64,000 nucleotides of DNA from Formosa sp030427735 (GCF_051200825.1 NZ_CP195158.1:1922001-1986000); one strand, 5' to 3'. Shown: positions 1 to 7,826, counted from the first letter of the stretch. The notes: generated by a model from the sequence alone, not told the origin. Made by a program: numbers and translations.

Positions 1-1272
1 TCTGTGTATTTTGCGTCTACAACCAATATGAATTCTGAACTAAAAGTTGTGCTAAAAAATTATAGTAATCCTGTTGAAAACGTATCAGTTGCTCTCTATA
101 ACAACGATAAATTAATGGCTAAATCGGCTGTTTCTATAAGCAATGAAGCCGAAACAGCGTTTACAATTCCAAAAAATCAGCCTTTAAATGGTTCACTGGT
201 TATTGAAGATTCTGGTCTTGAATTCGATAATACACTTTACTTTAATATTAACACACCATCAAAAATTAATGTATTAAGTATTACAGATGATGCCAGCGAT
301 GTCTTTCTTAAAAATATTTTTACTGCCGATGAGTTTAACTATACCTCTAGTACTGTAAAAGCTTTAAATTATAACATTATTTCTCAGCAAAACACCATTG
401 TTTTAAATGAATTAAAAGATATACCTGCAACGCTAACTCAGGTTCTTAACAATTTTACGCAAAACGGCGGAAAATTAATTGTTATCCCTTCAGAAGACAT
501 CGGCTTCAACACTTATAATAATTTGTTAAGTCATTTTAACACCCGTATTTTGAATCCTGTTACTTCAGAAAAACTCATTACATCCATTAGTTACGGGCAT
601 CCAATTTATAAAGATGGTGTATTCGAAAAACAAGTTCATAATTTTCAATATCCTAAAGTAAACACCTATTATCCGCTTCAAAACAACTTAGGCAATGCGC
701 TGTTAAGTTTCGAAGACAGCCAACCTTTTTTAACTCAATTACAAGCTAATCTGTTTTTGTTTACAGCAAGCATCAGCAAGGACAATTCCAACTTTAAAAA
801 TTGGGCATTAATTGTACCTACTTTTTATAAAATAGCCACCAGTAGTTTAATACATCCGCAATTATATTTTACTGTTGGCAAAACCAATAATTTTGATGTT
901 GAAGTAACGTTACAACAAGACGATATTGTGAATTTAGGTAACGAGAAGGAAAAGTTTATTCCGCAGCAGCGGTATTTTAATAACAAAGTGAATATTACCA
1001 CAGAACAACGCCCAGAATACGCGGGTATTTACGAAATCACTAACAAAAGTGACACTTTAAAACGTGTAAGCTACAATTACAACAGAACCGAAAGTCGTTT
1101 GGTTTACGACGATGTTACTGCTATTAAAAATGTTACGGTAAACGATTCGATTTCTCTTTACTTCGATGCGCTAAAAAGTAATACAAAAGTTAATGAGCTA
1201 TGGAAATGGTTTCTTATTTTTGCACTAGCCTTTTTGATTATTGAAATGCTCGTATTAAAATATTTTAAATGA
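1..1272 (+). CDS. BatA-domain membrane protein, C-terminal part (5' truncated)
   Basis: The frame is open from the first base (Ser-Val-Tyr-Phe), so the GTG at base 4 is not a real start and the N-terminus lies outside the window. What remains looks like the C-terminal two thirds of the long BatA/aerotolerance-type membrane proteins of flavobacteria: an Ig-like segment, a region resembling a class I glutamine amidotransferase-like fold (around NGGKLIVIPSEDIG), a second beta-rich part, and one C-terminal transmembrane helix (about residues 402-420) ending in KYFK. The BatA N-terminal hydrophobic domain is presumed upstream. The stop overlaps the next gene by 4 bp (ATGA), which suggests translational coupling. 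Its cellular role is not known. Confidence 0.75.
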   Translation, partial: SVYFASTTNMNSELKVVLKNYSNPVENVSVALYNNDKLMAKSAVSISNEAETAFTIPKNQPLNGSLVIEDSGLEFDNTLYFNINTPSKINVLSITDDASDVFLKNIFTADEFNYTSSTVKALNYNIISQQNTIVLNELKDIPATLTQVLNNFTQNGGKLIVIPSEDIGFNTYNNLLSHFNTRILNPVTSEKLITSISYGHPIYKDGVFEKQVHNFQYPKVNTYYPLQNNLGNALLSFEDSQPFLTQLQANLFLFTASISKDNSNFKNWALIVPTFYKIATSSLIHPQLYFTVGKTNNFDVEVTLQQDDIVNLGNEKEKFIPQQRYFNNKVNITTEQRPEYAGIYEITNKSDTLKRVSYNYNRTESRLVYDDVTAIKNVTVNDSISLYFDALKSNTKVNELWKWFLIFALAFLIIEMLVLKYFK

Positions 1273-2522
1273 ACATACTTATAAAATCTGCAACCATTAT
1301 CGATAGTAAAAGTGAGTTTCATAACCAAACTCTTGATCTTTTAATCGAAGAAGGCAGAATAGCGCAAATAGGAACATCATTAGCTAATCCTAATAATTAC
1401 AAAGAAATCGCTTTAGAAAACCTGCACATCTCTCAAGGTTGGTTTGATAGTAGTGTGAGTTTTGGAGAACCTGGTTTTGAAGAACGCGAAACTATAGAAA
1501 ACGGTTTAACTACTGCGGCATTGTCTGGTTTTACAACTGTGGCAATGAATGCCAATAGTTATCCAATAATAGATACTAGTAGCGATATCGCTTTTGTAGC
1601 CAGCAAAGCCAGAGCACATGCTGTAAACCTGTTACCCATAGGCGCTTTAACTCGTAACAGCGAAGGAATAGATTTAGCCGAATTGTACGATATGAAATCG
1701 GCTGGTGCAGTCGTGTTTTACGATTATAAAAAATCGATTGCTAATGCCAACCTCATGAAAATTGCCCTGCAATATGCTAGCAACTTTAACGGACTGATTT
1801 GTTCGTTCCCGAACGACAATAAAATTGCAGGTAAAGGGGTTATGAACGAACACGTAACCAGCACAACATTAGGGCTTAAAGGTATTCCTGCTCTGGCGGA
1901 AGAATTACAAGTTGCCCGCGATTTGTTTATTTTAGAATATACAGGAGGTAAACTACATATCCCTACCATTTCTACAGCCAAATCTGTTGATTTAATTCGT
2001 GAAGCCAAGGCTAAAAAATTAGATGTTACTTGTAGTGTAGCCATCCATAATTTAATTTTAGACGACAGCGTACTAACCGATTTTAATACACATTATAAAG
2101 TATTGCCACCATTGCGCACACCAAACGATATTTCTGCTTTAATTGAAGGCGTTAAAGATGGTACTATAGATATGGTAACCACAGACCATAACCCTTTAAA
2201 TATAGAAGAAAAGAAAGTAGAATTCGATTATGCGGCCTACGGAACCATTGGTTTAGAAAGTGCTTTTGGAGCTTTACAACAGATTTTTACCTTAAAAAAA
2301 ACAATAGAAGTTTTAACTAAAGGCAAACAGCGTTTTGGTGCAGAGCATTCAACATTAAATATTGGAAACGCAGCCAACATTACGCTATTCAATCCAGATA
2401 CTAAATACACTTTCTCGGCTTCAGATATTATATCTAAATCTAAAAACGCCATTTTTGAAGGTACTTCGCTAAAAGGAAAGGTTTATGGTATTATAAACAA
2501 CAATCAATTAGTTTTAAAATAA
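1269..2522 (+). CDS. Dihydroorotase-like protein lacking metal ligands
   Basis: A 417-residue protein of the amidohydrolase/dihydroorotase family. Fold landmarks are visible: a GEPG-EERETIE segment at 66-76, LPPLRTP at 279-284 and TTDHNP at 304-309. The catalytic DxHxHxREPG motif reads D60-S-S62-V-S64-F-G66-EPG, so both histidine ligands and the substrate-binding Arg are replaced. The usual HxxH(V/I)ST second site reads HIPTIST, with Thr233 in place of the metal His, and the HCE-type motif is CSFPN (178-182). Catalytically inactive dihydroorotase homologues are known as partners of aspartate transcarbamoylase (PyrC-prime of Pseudomonas). This one could be such a partner or have another role. 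It overlaps the BatA-type gene by 4 bp and is followed by a small membrane protein gene. Confidence 0.85.
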   Translation: MNILIKSATIIDSKSEFHNQTLDLLIEEGRIAQIGTSLANPNNYKEIALENLHISQGWFDSSVSFGEPGFEERETIENGLTTAALSGFTTVAMNANSYPIIDTSSDIAFVASKARAHAVNLLPIGALTRNSEGIDLAELYDMKSAGAVVFYDYKKSIANANLMKIALQYASNFNGLICSFPNDNKIAGKGVMNEHVTSTTLGLKGIPALAEELQVARDLFILEYTGGKLHIPTISTAKSVDLIREAKAKKLDVTCSVAIHNLILDDSVLTDFNTHYKVLPPLRTPNDISALIEGVKDGTIDMVTTDHNPLNIEEKKVEFDYAAYGTIGLESAFGALQQIFTLKKTIEVLTKGKQRFGAEHSTLNIGNAANITLFNPDTKYTFSASDIISKSKNAIFEGTSLKGKVYGIINNNQLVLK

Positions 2523-2528
2523 ATTATC

Positions 2529-2855
2529 ATGATTAACCAAACTGCTAAAGACGGAAAAACTTGGGCCATTGTTAGCCACTTAACTTTTGTAGGCTTAATA
2601 ATTGCCGTAATAATGAATATGGAAAAGCGCAATGCGTTTACTTCATTTTACAACAGGCAAATGCTTGGTTTGGTAATCTTGCTTTTTATTTCCCAAATAA
2701 CCGATAAATACATTAATGGCACTTTAGGCTATGTACTTTGGATTATCTCGGCTATTGGTTGGTTGTTCTCTTTTATACACATTTTAAAAGGCGAAATTAA
2801 ACCAATACCTTACATTGGCGAAAAGTTCCAAGAATGGTTTAGAAATATTTATTAA
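2529..2855 (+). CDS. Small DUF4870-like membrane protein
   Basis: A 108-residue protein with about three hydrophobic helices (roughly 13-30, 45-62 and 66-88), and a basic/aromatic C-terminus ending EWFRNIY. The pattern 'exclude charged N-terminus, AIVSHLTFVG, short helices, GEIKPIPYIGEKF' resembles the DUF4870/import-component family of small bacterial membrane proteins. Function unknown. The ATG lies 6 bp after the upstream stop, and the stop overlaps the next ATG by one base (TAATG), so the four genes from the window start to 3505 look like one operon. Confidence 0.7.
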   Translation: MINQTAKDGKTWAIVSHLTFVGLIIAVIMNMEKRNAFTSFYNRQMLGLVILLFISQITDKYINGTLGYVLWIISAIGWLFSFIHILKGEIKPIPYIGEKFQEWFRNIY

Positions 2856-3505
2856 TGACAGATTTTAGCTTATACCACATAACACGACCATCGTCGTTAA
2901 CCAATAATGCACCATTAGTAATCATGTTTCATGGTTATGGTAGCGACGAGAACGACTTATTTTCTTTTGCTTCAGAACTACCCGAAGAACTTTTTATTAT
3001 TTCGGTTAAAGCCCCCTATGCTATGCAACCTTATGGCAACGCTTGGTATGCCATTAATTTTGATGAAGTAAATGGCAAATGGAGCGACGATGAACAAGCT
3101 AAAACTTCAAGAGATCTTATAGCCACTTTTATAGATGAAGTTGTTGCCCATTATCCTGTTAATAAAGATAATGTCACCCTATTAGGTTTTAGTCAAGGTA
3201 GTATTTTGAGTTATTCCATCGCTTTAACTTATCCTGAAAAAGTAAATCAGGTTATTGCATTAAGTGGTTATGTAAATACAAATATTATTCCTGAACACTT
3301 AAATCCTGAAGCCTATAAACATTTATCGTTTTTCTGCTCCCATGGTAGTGTAGATCAAGTTATTCCAGTTGATTGGGCCAGAAAAACATCTCCTTTTTTA
3401 GAAGCTTTACACATTAAGCACGACTACCGAGAATATCCGGTTGGCCACGGGGTAGCTCCGCAAAATTTTTACGATTTTAAAGTGTGGTTATCTAAACTAT
3501 TGTAA
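2855..3505 (+). CDS. Alpha/beta hydrolase, phospholipase/carboxylesterase family
   Basis: A 216-residue cytoplasmic serine hydrolase of the YpfH/carboxylesterase (PF02230) type. Visible elements are the oxyanion-side motif MFHGYGSDENDL, the nucleophile elbow GFSQGS, the Asp in SHGSVDQVIPVDWA and the catalytic His in YPVGHGVAP. No signal peptide. Length fits the family. It would hydrolyse short acyl esters or lysophospholipids; the true substrate is unknown. It is the last gene of the plus-strand operon and overlaps the 3' end of the convergent gene by 9 bp. Confidence 0.85.
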   Translation: MTDFSLYHITRPSSLTNNAPLVIMFHGYGSDENDLFSFASELPEELFIISVKAPYAMQPYGNAWYAINFDEVNGKWSDDEQAKTSRDLIATFIDEVVAHYPVNKDNVTLLGFSQGSILSYSIALTYPEKVNQVIALSGYVNTNIIPEHLNPEAYKHLSFFCSHGSVDQVIPVDWARKTSPFLEALHIKHDYREYPVGHGVAPQNFYDFKVWLSKLL

Positions 3506-3997
3506 CGGATACAATAGCGAATCTATAACCACGAAGGTGACTTCGTTTTGGCTAAGCACTTCGTATTTTATAAGTAGTTCGCCCCAGAAAATGCCATCAG
3601 AAAAATCGCAAATCAACCATTTGTGATTCAATAATTTTATAGAATTGATTAACATGGATTTCCCTTCATTTGCCGCATAAGGCACTAACGGATTACCACC
3701 TTTATTGGTATTTTGCTTGTAAATTTCGTCTTTAATAAAAGGAATTAAAGCCGTAACATCATACCCTTTATTCTCTAAATACGTGTAAGCATCTTCATTT
3801 TGTTCTAAATTAAAATAGGATAATTCAAAAATTTTATCATTCAGTACAGCTAAGGAATCTTTATAAGTTTCTGCGCGTTCTTTGCAAGCTTCAATCGTTT
3901 TTAAATCGTCTTCGAATACATTTTTGGAATTCACATATTGAAATAATATGAGTAATAACGAAAATATGAACAAGTACATAAAAATTCTTTGTTTCAT
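3497..3997 (-). CDS. Conserved flavobacterial membrane-anchored protein, unknown function
   Basis: A 166-residue protein with one N-terminal hydrophobic helix (about residues 5-23) that acts as signal anchor or signal peptide, then a charged helical stretch and a mixed C-terminal domain ending in a beta-rich segment (KYEVLSQNEVTFVVIDSLL). No known catalytic motif is seen. The ATG overlaps the stop of the upstream MBL hydrolase gene by one base (TAATG on the minus strand), so the two are probably co-transcribed and translationally coupled. The family is not one I can name with confidence. Confidence 0.65.
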   Translation of the reverse strand: MKQRIFMYLFIFSLLLILFQYVNSKNVFEDDLKTIEACKERAETYKDSLAVLNDKIFELSYFNLEQNEDAYTYLENKGYDVTALIPFIKDEIYKQNTNKGGNPLVPYAANEGKSMLINSIKLLNHKWLICDFSDGIFWGELLIKYEVLSQNEVTFVVIDSLLYPLQ

Positions 3998-4758
3998 TAT
4001 AAAGTAATTTGAAGGTTATCGTAAGCTAAATTAATATGATCTGGCAAGCTGGCCTGCACCTCTTCATGAAATCCGAGTAGGTGACTAATATGTGTTAAAT
4101 ACGCTTTTTCTGGGTTCACTTTTGCTATAAAATCTAAAGCTTCTTGTAAATTAAAGTGAGATATGTGAGGATCTATTCTAAGTGCGTTTACCACCAAAAC
4201 TTTAACACCTTTCAGTTTTTCAATTTCGCTATCGTCCAGTGTTTTCATATCTGTTAAATAGGCAAAATCACCAAACCGAAATCCAAAAACCTGTAATTTA
4301 TGGTGCATGCCATTAATGGGTGTAACAGTTAAGTTTCCTATTACAAATGGCGTATTGGTAATTGGGTTGGCAGTAACACCAGGAGCTCCTGGATATTTAT
4401 TTTCTGTTGCAAAAATATAATCAAAACGGCGCGCCAATTCGTTTAACACGCGCTTATGTGCAAAAATATCTATATCGCCTTGCCTAAAAAAGAAGGGTCT
4501 AATATCATCTAAACCAGCGGTGTGATCGGCATGTTCGTGGGTAAATAAAATACCATCAATTTTGGTAACACGAGCATTTAGCATTTGTTGTCTGAAATCT
4601 GGACCGCAATCTACCACGTAAACAAAATCGTCCCATTCTACCAAAACCGAAACACGTAATCTCTTATCTTTAGGGTCCTTACTTAAGCAAACGGGGTGAT
4701 TGCTTCCTATAATGGGTATGCCCTGCGATGTTCCTGTTCCTAAAAATGTGATTTTCAA
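3997..4758 (-). CDS. MBL-fold metallohydrolase (PhnP/RNase Z-like)
   Basis: A 253-residue metallo-beta-lactamase-fold enzyme. It opens with the LGTGTSQGIP loop typical of the PhnP/RNase Z branch, has the dinuclear metal motif THEHADHTAGLDDI at about residues 73-86, further His in GMHHKLQV, an Asp at AYLTDMK and a terminal LTHISHLLGFHEE. Enzymes of this branch cleave phosphodiesters (cyclic phosphates, RNA ends). Length is typical. It is transcribed away from the 4853 gene; the 94-bp gap between the two starts holds the latter's promoter. The exact substrate cannot be read from sequence. Confidence 0.85.
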   Translation of the reverse strand: MKITFLGTGTSQGIPIIGSNHPVCLSKDPKDKRLRVSVLVEWDDFVYVVDCGPDFRQQMLNARVTKIDGILFTHEHADHTAGLDDIRPFFFRQGDIDIFAHKRVLNELARRFDYIFATENKYPGAPGVTANPITNTPFVIGNLTVTPINGMHHKLQVFGFRFGDFAYLTDMKTLDDSEIEKLKGVKVLVVNALRIDPHISHFNLQEALDFIAKVNPEKAYLTHISHLLGFHEEVQASLPDHINLAYDNLQITL

Positions 4759-4794
4759 AAGCCTAATGATTTAGTACAAAATTAGAGTATTTTT

Positions 4795-4824
4795 TTTGAT
4801 AAGTAGGCGAATTTAATACCTTTG
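4795..4824 (+). promoter_or_regulatory. Bacteroidota-type promoter for the 4853 gene
   Basis: A TTTG at 4795-4798 and a perfect -7 box TACCTTTG at 4817-4824 are separated by 18 bp, which fits the flavobacterial consensus (TTTG at -33, TAnnTTTG at -7). The ATG follows 28 bp downstream. It is an inference from motif and spacing only. Confidence 0.65.
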
Positions 4825-4852
4825 CAACTTACATACAAATCTACATTTTAAG

Positions 4853-6304
4853 ATGGAAATCACCCTCAAAGGAGATAAAAAATTTGAAGATATTCCTTCG
4901 TTAAAAACGAAAGCACTTCGAATTAACTTAAATGAAAACATTTACGGAACGTTTGCAGAGATAGGTGCAGGACAGGAAACGGTACGTCAATTTTTTAGAG
5001 CTGGTGGTGCTTCAGGAACCATTGCTAAAGCCATGTCGGCTTACGACAAAGATTTTAGTGATGCCATTTATGGTTCTGAAGCAGATGGGCGTTATGTAAC
5101 AGAAGCCCGATTATTAAAAATGCTTGATCACGAAATTCGACTGATTGAAGAACGAATTACAAGAGACAAGCACCCTAATAAAATGTTTTTTTCGTTTGCC
5201 AACACGGTAACAACTATAGATTTCGCCAAACAATATAAAGGCCATGGTTGGGTAGGTATTCGCTACCAAGTAGAGCCAGACCAAGAGTACAACGAAATTA
5301 CGCTTCATCTTAGATTTAAAGAAAACGATGCCCGTTTACAACAAGAAACCCTTGGTGTTTTAGGTACTAACTTAATTTACGGCGCATTTTATAAATACAA
5401 CGAACCAAAAAAGTTACTGCGTTATTTATACGATCATTTACATAAAGACCAATTAGAGATTGATACCATTAATTTTTCGGGACCTATTTTTAAGGATGTA
5501 GATAACCGTTTAATGAGTTTGCAATTGGTTAAAAACGGCATGACCGATGCGGTGATGTTCGATCCGGATGGTAATAACGTACTGCCTGCTAGAATTTTAT
5601 ACAAAAAGAATATTTTGGCCTTACGCGGTAGTTTTAGACCGGTAACTAAAGTAAATATGGACATGTACCAAAAATCTTTGGACATGTTTATTAAAGAAAA
5701 TAAAGTAGACAAAGATAATACTAAAGTAATTTTTGAAATTACCTTGTCTAACTTAAGAGCAGAAGGAGAAATAGACGAACAAGACTTTATGGATCGTGCC
5801 CGTCTGCTATGTTCGCTAGGCCAAACTGTTTTAATTTCTAATTTCCAAGAATACTATAAGTTAGTTGAATATTTCTCTCAATATTCTAAAAACCGCATGG
5901 GATTAGCCATGGGAGTAAATAACCTTGTAGATATTTTTGACGAAAAATACTACCGCCATTTAAGTGGAGGTATCTTAGAAGCTTTCGGTAAACTATTCTT
6001 TAAAGATTTACGTGTTTATCTGTACCCAATGTTAGATGAAAACGGTAATCTAATGAATAGTGAGAACCTAAAAGTTCATCCGCGTATGAAAGAATTATAC
6101 AAATTCTTTAAATACAACGGTAAAGTAGTTGATATTTCGGATTACGATCCTAACATTTTATCGGTATTCTCTAGAGAAGTTCTTAGAAAAATTGCCAATA
6201 ACGAAGACGGTTGGGAAACGATGTTGCCAGAAGGTATTGCTAAATTAATCAAGCAAAAATGTTTATTTGGCTGTTTAACCGAAGCGCCTTTAAACAATAA
6301 ATAA
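4853..6304 (+). CDS. Conserved 483-residue cytoplasmic protein, unknown function
   Basis: A soluble 483-residue protein with no signal peptide or membrane helix. I recognise it as a conserved Bacteroidota family that databases sometimes label wrongly (for example as TonB-dependent receptor or as nicotinate-nucleotide adenylyltransferase). The sequence shows neither a barrel nor a nucleotidyltransferase HxGH motif. Conserved-looking segments are the N-terminal FAEIGAGQETVRQFFRAGG, the middle LSNLRAEGEIDEQDFMDR and the C-terminal HPRMKELYKFF. It stands alone with its own promoter and is followed by a large inverted repeat. Function unknown. Confidence 0.75.
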   Translation: MEITLKGDKKFEDIPSLKTKALRINLNENIYGTFAEIGAGQETVRQFFRAGGASGTIAKAMSAYDKDFSDAIYGSEADGRYVTEARLLKMLDHEIRLIEERITRDKHPNKMFFSFANTVTTIDFAKQYKGHGWVGIRYQVEPDQEYNEITLHLRFKENDARLQQETLGVLGTNLIYGAFYKYNEPKKLLRYLYDHLHKDQLEIDTINFSGPIFKDVDNRLMSLQLVKNGMTDAVMFDPDGNNVLPARILYKKNILALRGSFRPVTKVNMDMYQKSLDMFIKENKVDKDNTKVIFEITLSNLRAEGEIDEQDFMDRARLLCSLGQTVLISNFQEYYKLVEYFSQYSKNRMGLAMGVNNLVDIFDEKYYRHLSGGILEAFGKLFFKDLRVYLYPMLDENGNLMNSENLKVHPRMKELYKFFKYNGKVVDISDYDPNILSVFSREVLRKIANNEDGWETMLPEGIAKLIKQKCLFGCLTEAPLNNK

Positions 6305-6309
6305 ATACA

Positions 6310-6443
6310 AAAAGGTTGTCTAAACTTTAGTTAATTGTCATTTCTAACAGAATCAAGAAATTGTTTATTTTTCAAAATTAAAACGACTAGATTCTGAACT
6401 AAATTGAAAATGACATCTTTTCTAATGGTTTAGACAACCTTTT
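6310..6443. repeat. Long imperfect inverted repeat between convergent genes
   Basis: The outer arms 6310-6325 and 6428-6443 are a perfect 16-bp inverted repeat (AAAAGGTTGTCTAAAC and its complement). Inside, further paired blocks keep register: TGTCATTT (near 6336) with AAATGACA (near 6407), and CAGAATC (6349-6355) with GATTCTG (6390-6396). The whole 134 bp can fold as one long hairpin. It lies between the 4853 gene (+) and bcp (-) and could serve both as terminator. The size and the internal sequence resemble MITE-like palindromic intergenic repeats of flavobacteria, but no second copy is present here. Confidence 0.65.
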
Positions 6444-6460
6444 ATAAGCTCACTACTTAC

Positions 6461-6916
6461 TTAATCGTTTAAGATCTGACTCGTGTGTGCTTTGGTTTTT
6501 ACTTTACTTATAATATCTTCAATAACACCAGATTCGTCTATTACAAAAGTTGTACGGTGTATGCCATCGTATTCTCTGCCCATAAATTTTTTAGGCCCCC
6601 AAACACCAAAGGCTTCAATTACTTCTTTATCTTCATCTGCTAATAGCGGAAACGGAAATTCATTTTTTGTCTTAAAATTAGTCTGTCTGCGTGCACTATC
6701 GGCACTAACACCTAAAATGTCGTAGTTTAAAGCCTTAAAACGTTCAAAATTATCTCTTAAATTACAGGCTTCAACAGTGCAACCTGGTGTACTGGCTTTA
6801 GGATAAAAAAACAATACTAATTTCTTTCCTTTATAATCGCTTAACGAAATAGTATTTCCATCTTGATCTTTAGCTGAAAAATTTGGAGCCTTATCCCCTA
6901 TTTTTAAAGTCGTCAT
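6461..6916 (-). CDS. bcp: Thioredoxin-dependent thiol peroxidase (Bcp/PrxQ)
   Basis: A 151-residue cytoplasmic peroxiredoxin of the PrxQ/BCP subfamily that reduces hydroperoxides with electrons from thioredoxin. The peroxidatic Cys46 lies in the motif STPGCTVEACNLRD, and Cys51 five residues later is the typical resolving cysteine of alpha-helix 2. RTTFVID near the C-terminus is the usual Arg/Thr-containing strand. Length is normal. It is divergent from nth, and the two -7 boxes lie side by side in the 29-bp gap. Confidence 0.93.
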   Translation of the reverse strand: MTTLKIGDKAPNFSAKDQDGNTISLSDYKGKKLVLFFYPKASTPGCTVEACNLRDNFERFKALNYDILGVSADSARRQTNFKTKNEFPFPLLADEDKEVIEAFGVWGPKKFMGREYDGIHRTTFVIDESGVIEDIISKVKTKAHTSQILND

Positions 6917-6922
6917 ATTTAT

Positions 6923-6930
6923 TAAATTTG
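6923..6930 (+). promoter_or_regulatory. -7 box of nth
   Basis: TAAATTTG matches TAnnTTTG and lies 15 bp before the ATG at 6946. It makes a start farther upstream (the open frame extends to 6883, inside bcp) unlikely. Confidence 0.5.
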
Positions 6931-6932
6931 TT

Positions 6933-6940
6933 CAAAAATA
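6933..6940 (-). promoter_or_regulatory. -7 box of bcp
   Basis: On the minus strand the sequence is TATTTTTG, a perfect TAnnTTTG. It is 16 bp before the bcp ATG (6916) and only 2 bp from the nth -7 box on the other strand. Confidence 0.5.
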
Positions 6941-6945
6941 CAATA

Positions 6946-7605
6946 ATGACCAAACAAGAAAAAGTAGACTTTGTTATAAATACCTTAAAAGCACTTTATC
7001 CAGAAGTTCCAGTGCCTTTAGACCATAAAGATCCTTATACACTATTAATAGCCGTGTTAATGTCTGCCCAAAGTACAGATGTACGTGTTAACCAAATTAC
7101 ACCTTTGCTGTTTGAAAAAGCCGATAATCCCTACGATATGGTAAAACTAACGGTAGACGAAATCCGGGATATAATAAGACCTGTAGGTTTATCTCCAATG
7201 AAAAGCAAAGGCATACATGGTTTATCCCAAATTTTAATTGACAAATATGATGGTGAAGTACCCCAAACTTACGAGGCTTTAGAAGCTTTACCCGCAGTGG
7301 GCCATAAAACGGCTGCAGTAGTTTTGTCTCAGGCTTTTGGCATACCGGCATTTCCTGTAGATACGCATATACAACGCTTGATGTATAGATGGAATTTAAG
7401 CAACGGAAAAAGTGTGGTGCAGACCGAAAAAGATGCTAAGCGTTTATTTCCTGAAGCATTATGGAACGATTTGCATTTGCAAATTATTTGGTATGGCAGA
7501 CAATATTCACCAGCACGAGGCTGGGATTTAGATAAAGATATTATTACCAAAACCATTGGTAGAAAGTCGGAAATTGACAAATATTATAAAAACAAAAAAT
7601 CCTGA
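6946..7605 (+). CDS. nth: Endonuclease III without iron-sulfur cluster
   Basis: A 219-residue DNA glycosylase/AP lyase for oxidised pyrimidines in base excision repair. The helix-hairpin-helix LPAVGHKTA carries the catalytic Lys121 and the motif FPVDTH the catalytic Asp139, matching Lys120/Asp138 of E. coli Nth. The C-terminal C-x6-C-x2-C-x5-C motif of the [4Fe-4S] cluster is absent: the segment reads YGRQYSPARGWDLDKDII, and the whole protein has no cysteine. I chose ATG 6946 because a good -7 box precedes it and the longer frame would overlap bcp. The stop codon lies within the terminator hairpin of the opposing operon. Confidence 0.92.
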   Translation: MTKQEKVDFVINTLKALYPEVPVPLDHKDPYTLLIAVLMSAQSTDVRVNQITPLLFEKADNPYDMVKLTVDEIRDIIRPVGLSPMKSKGIHGLSQILIDKYDGEVPQTYEALEALPAVGHKTAAVVLSQAFGIPAFPVDTHIQRLMYRWNLSNGKSVVQTEKDAKRLFPEALWNDLHLQIIWYGRQYSPARGWDLDKDIITKTIGRKSEIDKYYKNKKS

Positions 7606-7620
7606 TCTTTCGATCAGGAT
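7585..7620 (-). terminator. Rho-independent terminator of the sigma factor operon
   Basis: A 9-bp perfect stem (7599-7607 with 7612-7620) with, on the minus strand, a GAAA tetraloop, followed on that strand by TTTTTGTTTTTATA. It ends transcripts reading leftward from the ECF sigma factor and the 47-residue gene. It overlaps the last codons of nth. Confidence 0.8.
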
Positions 7621-7628
7621 ATGCTGTG

Positions 7629-7772
7629 TTAGTTTAAAATTAATTTAACGCCTTCTTGCGCCTTACAATGTACAATGCGTAAAGCTTTTGAGTAATCTAA
7701 CAGAAATTTAATGGTATCTGCTTTAGGGTTTAAATCAATTTCATTTGATGTCTTAGAGTAAAGTTTGGCCAT
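7629..7772 (-). CDS. Small 47-residue conserved-looking protein
   Basis: A short frame, ATG at 7772 to TAA at 7629, encoding 47 residues that start MAKLYSKTSNEIDLNP and end AQEGVKLILN. It contains one Cys (IVHCKAQ) and no membrane segment. It lies 54 bp after the ECF sigma gene, on the same strand, and is followed after 8 bp by a strong terminator, so it is placed as the last gene of that operon. I recall similar tiny proteins in flavobacterial genomes but cannot name a family. It is too short to look like an anti-sigma factor. Coding potential is inferred from position and composition. Confidence 0.6.
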   Translation of the reverse strand: MAKLYSKTSNEIDLNPKADTIKFLLDYSKALRIVHCKAQEGVKLILN

Positions 7773-7826
7773 TTATAATGATTTAAGATTCATAACATTA
7801 TAACGGCCTTAATTTGCATTTATTGT

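Noticed and set aside
6883..6945. Longer N-terminus for endonuclease III from an ATG at 6883
   Set aside because: It would overlap the start of bcp and place the start before the -7 box; ATG 6946 gives the normal Nth N-terminus.
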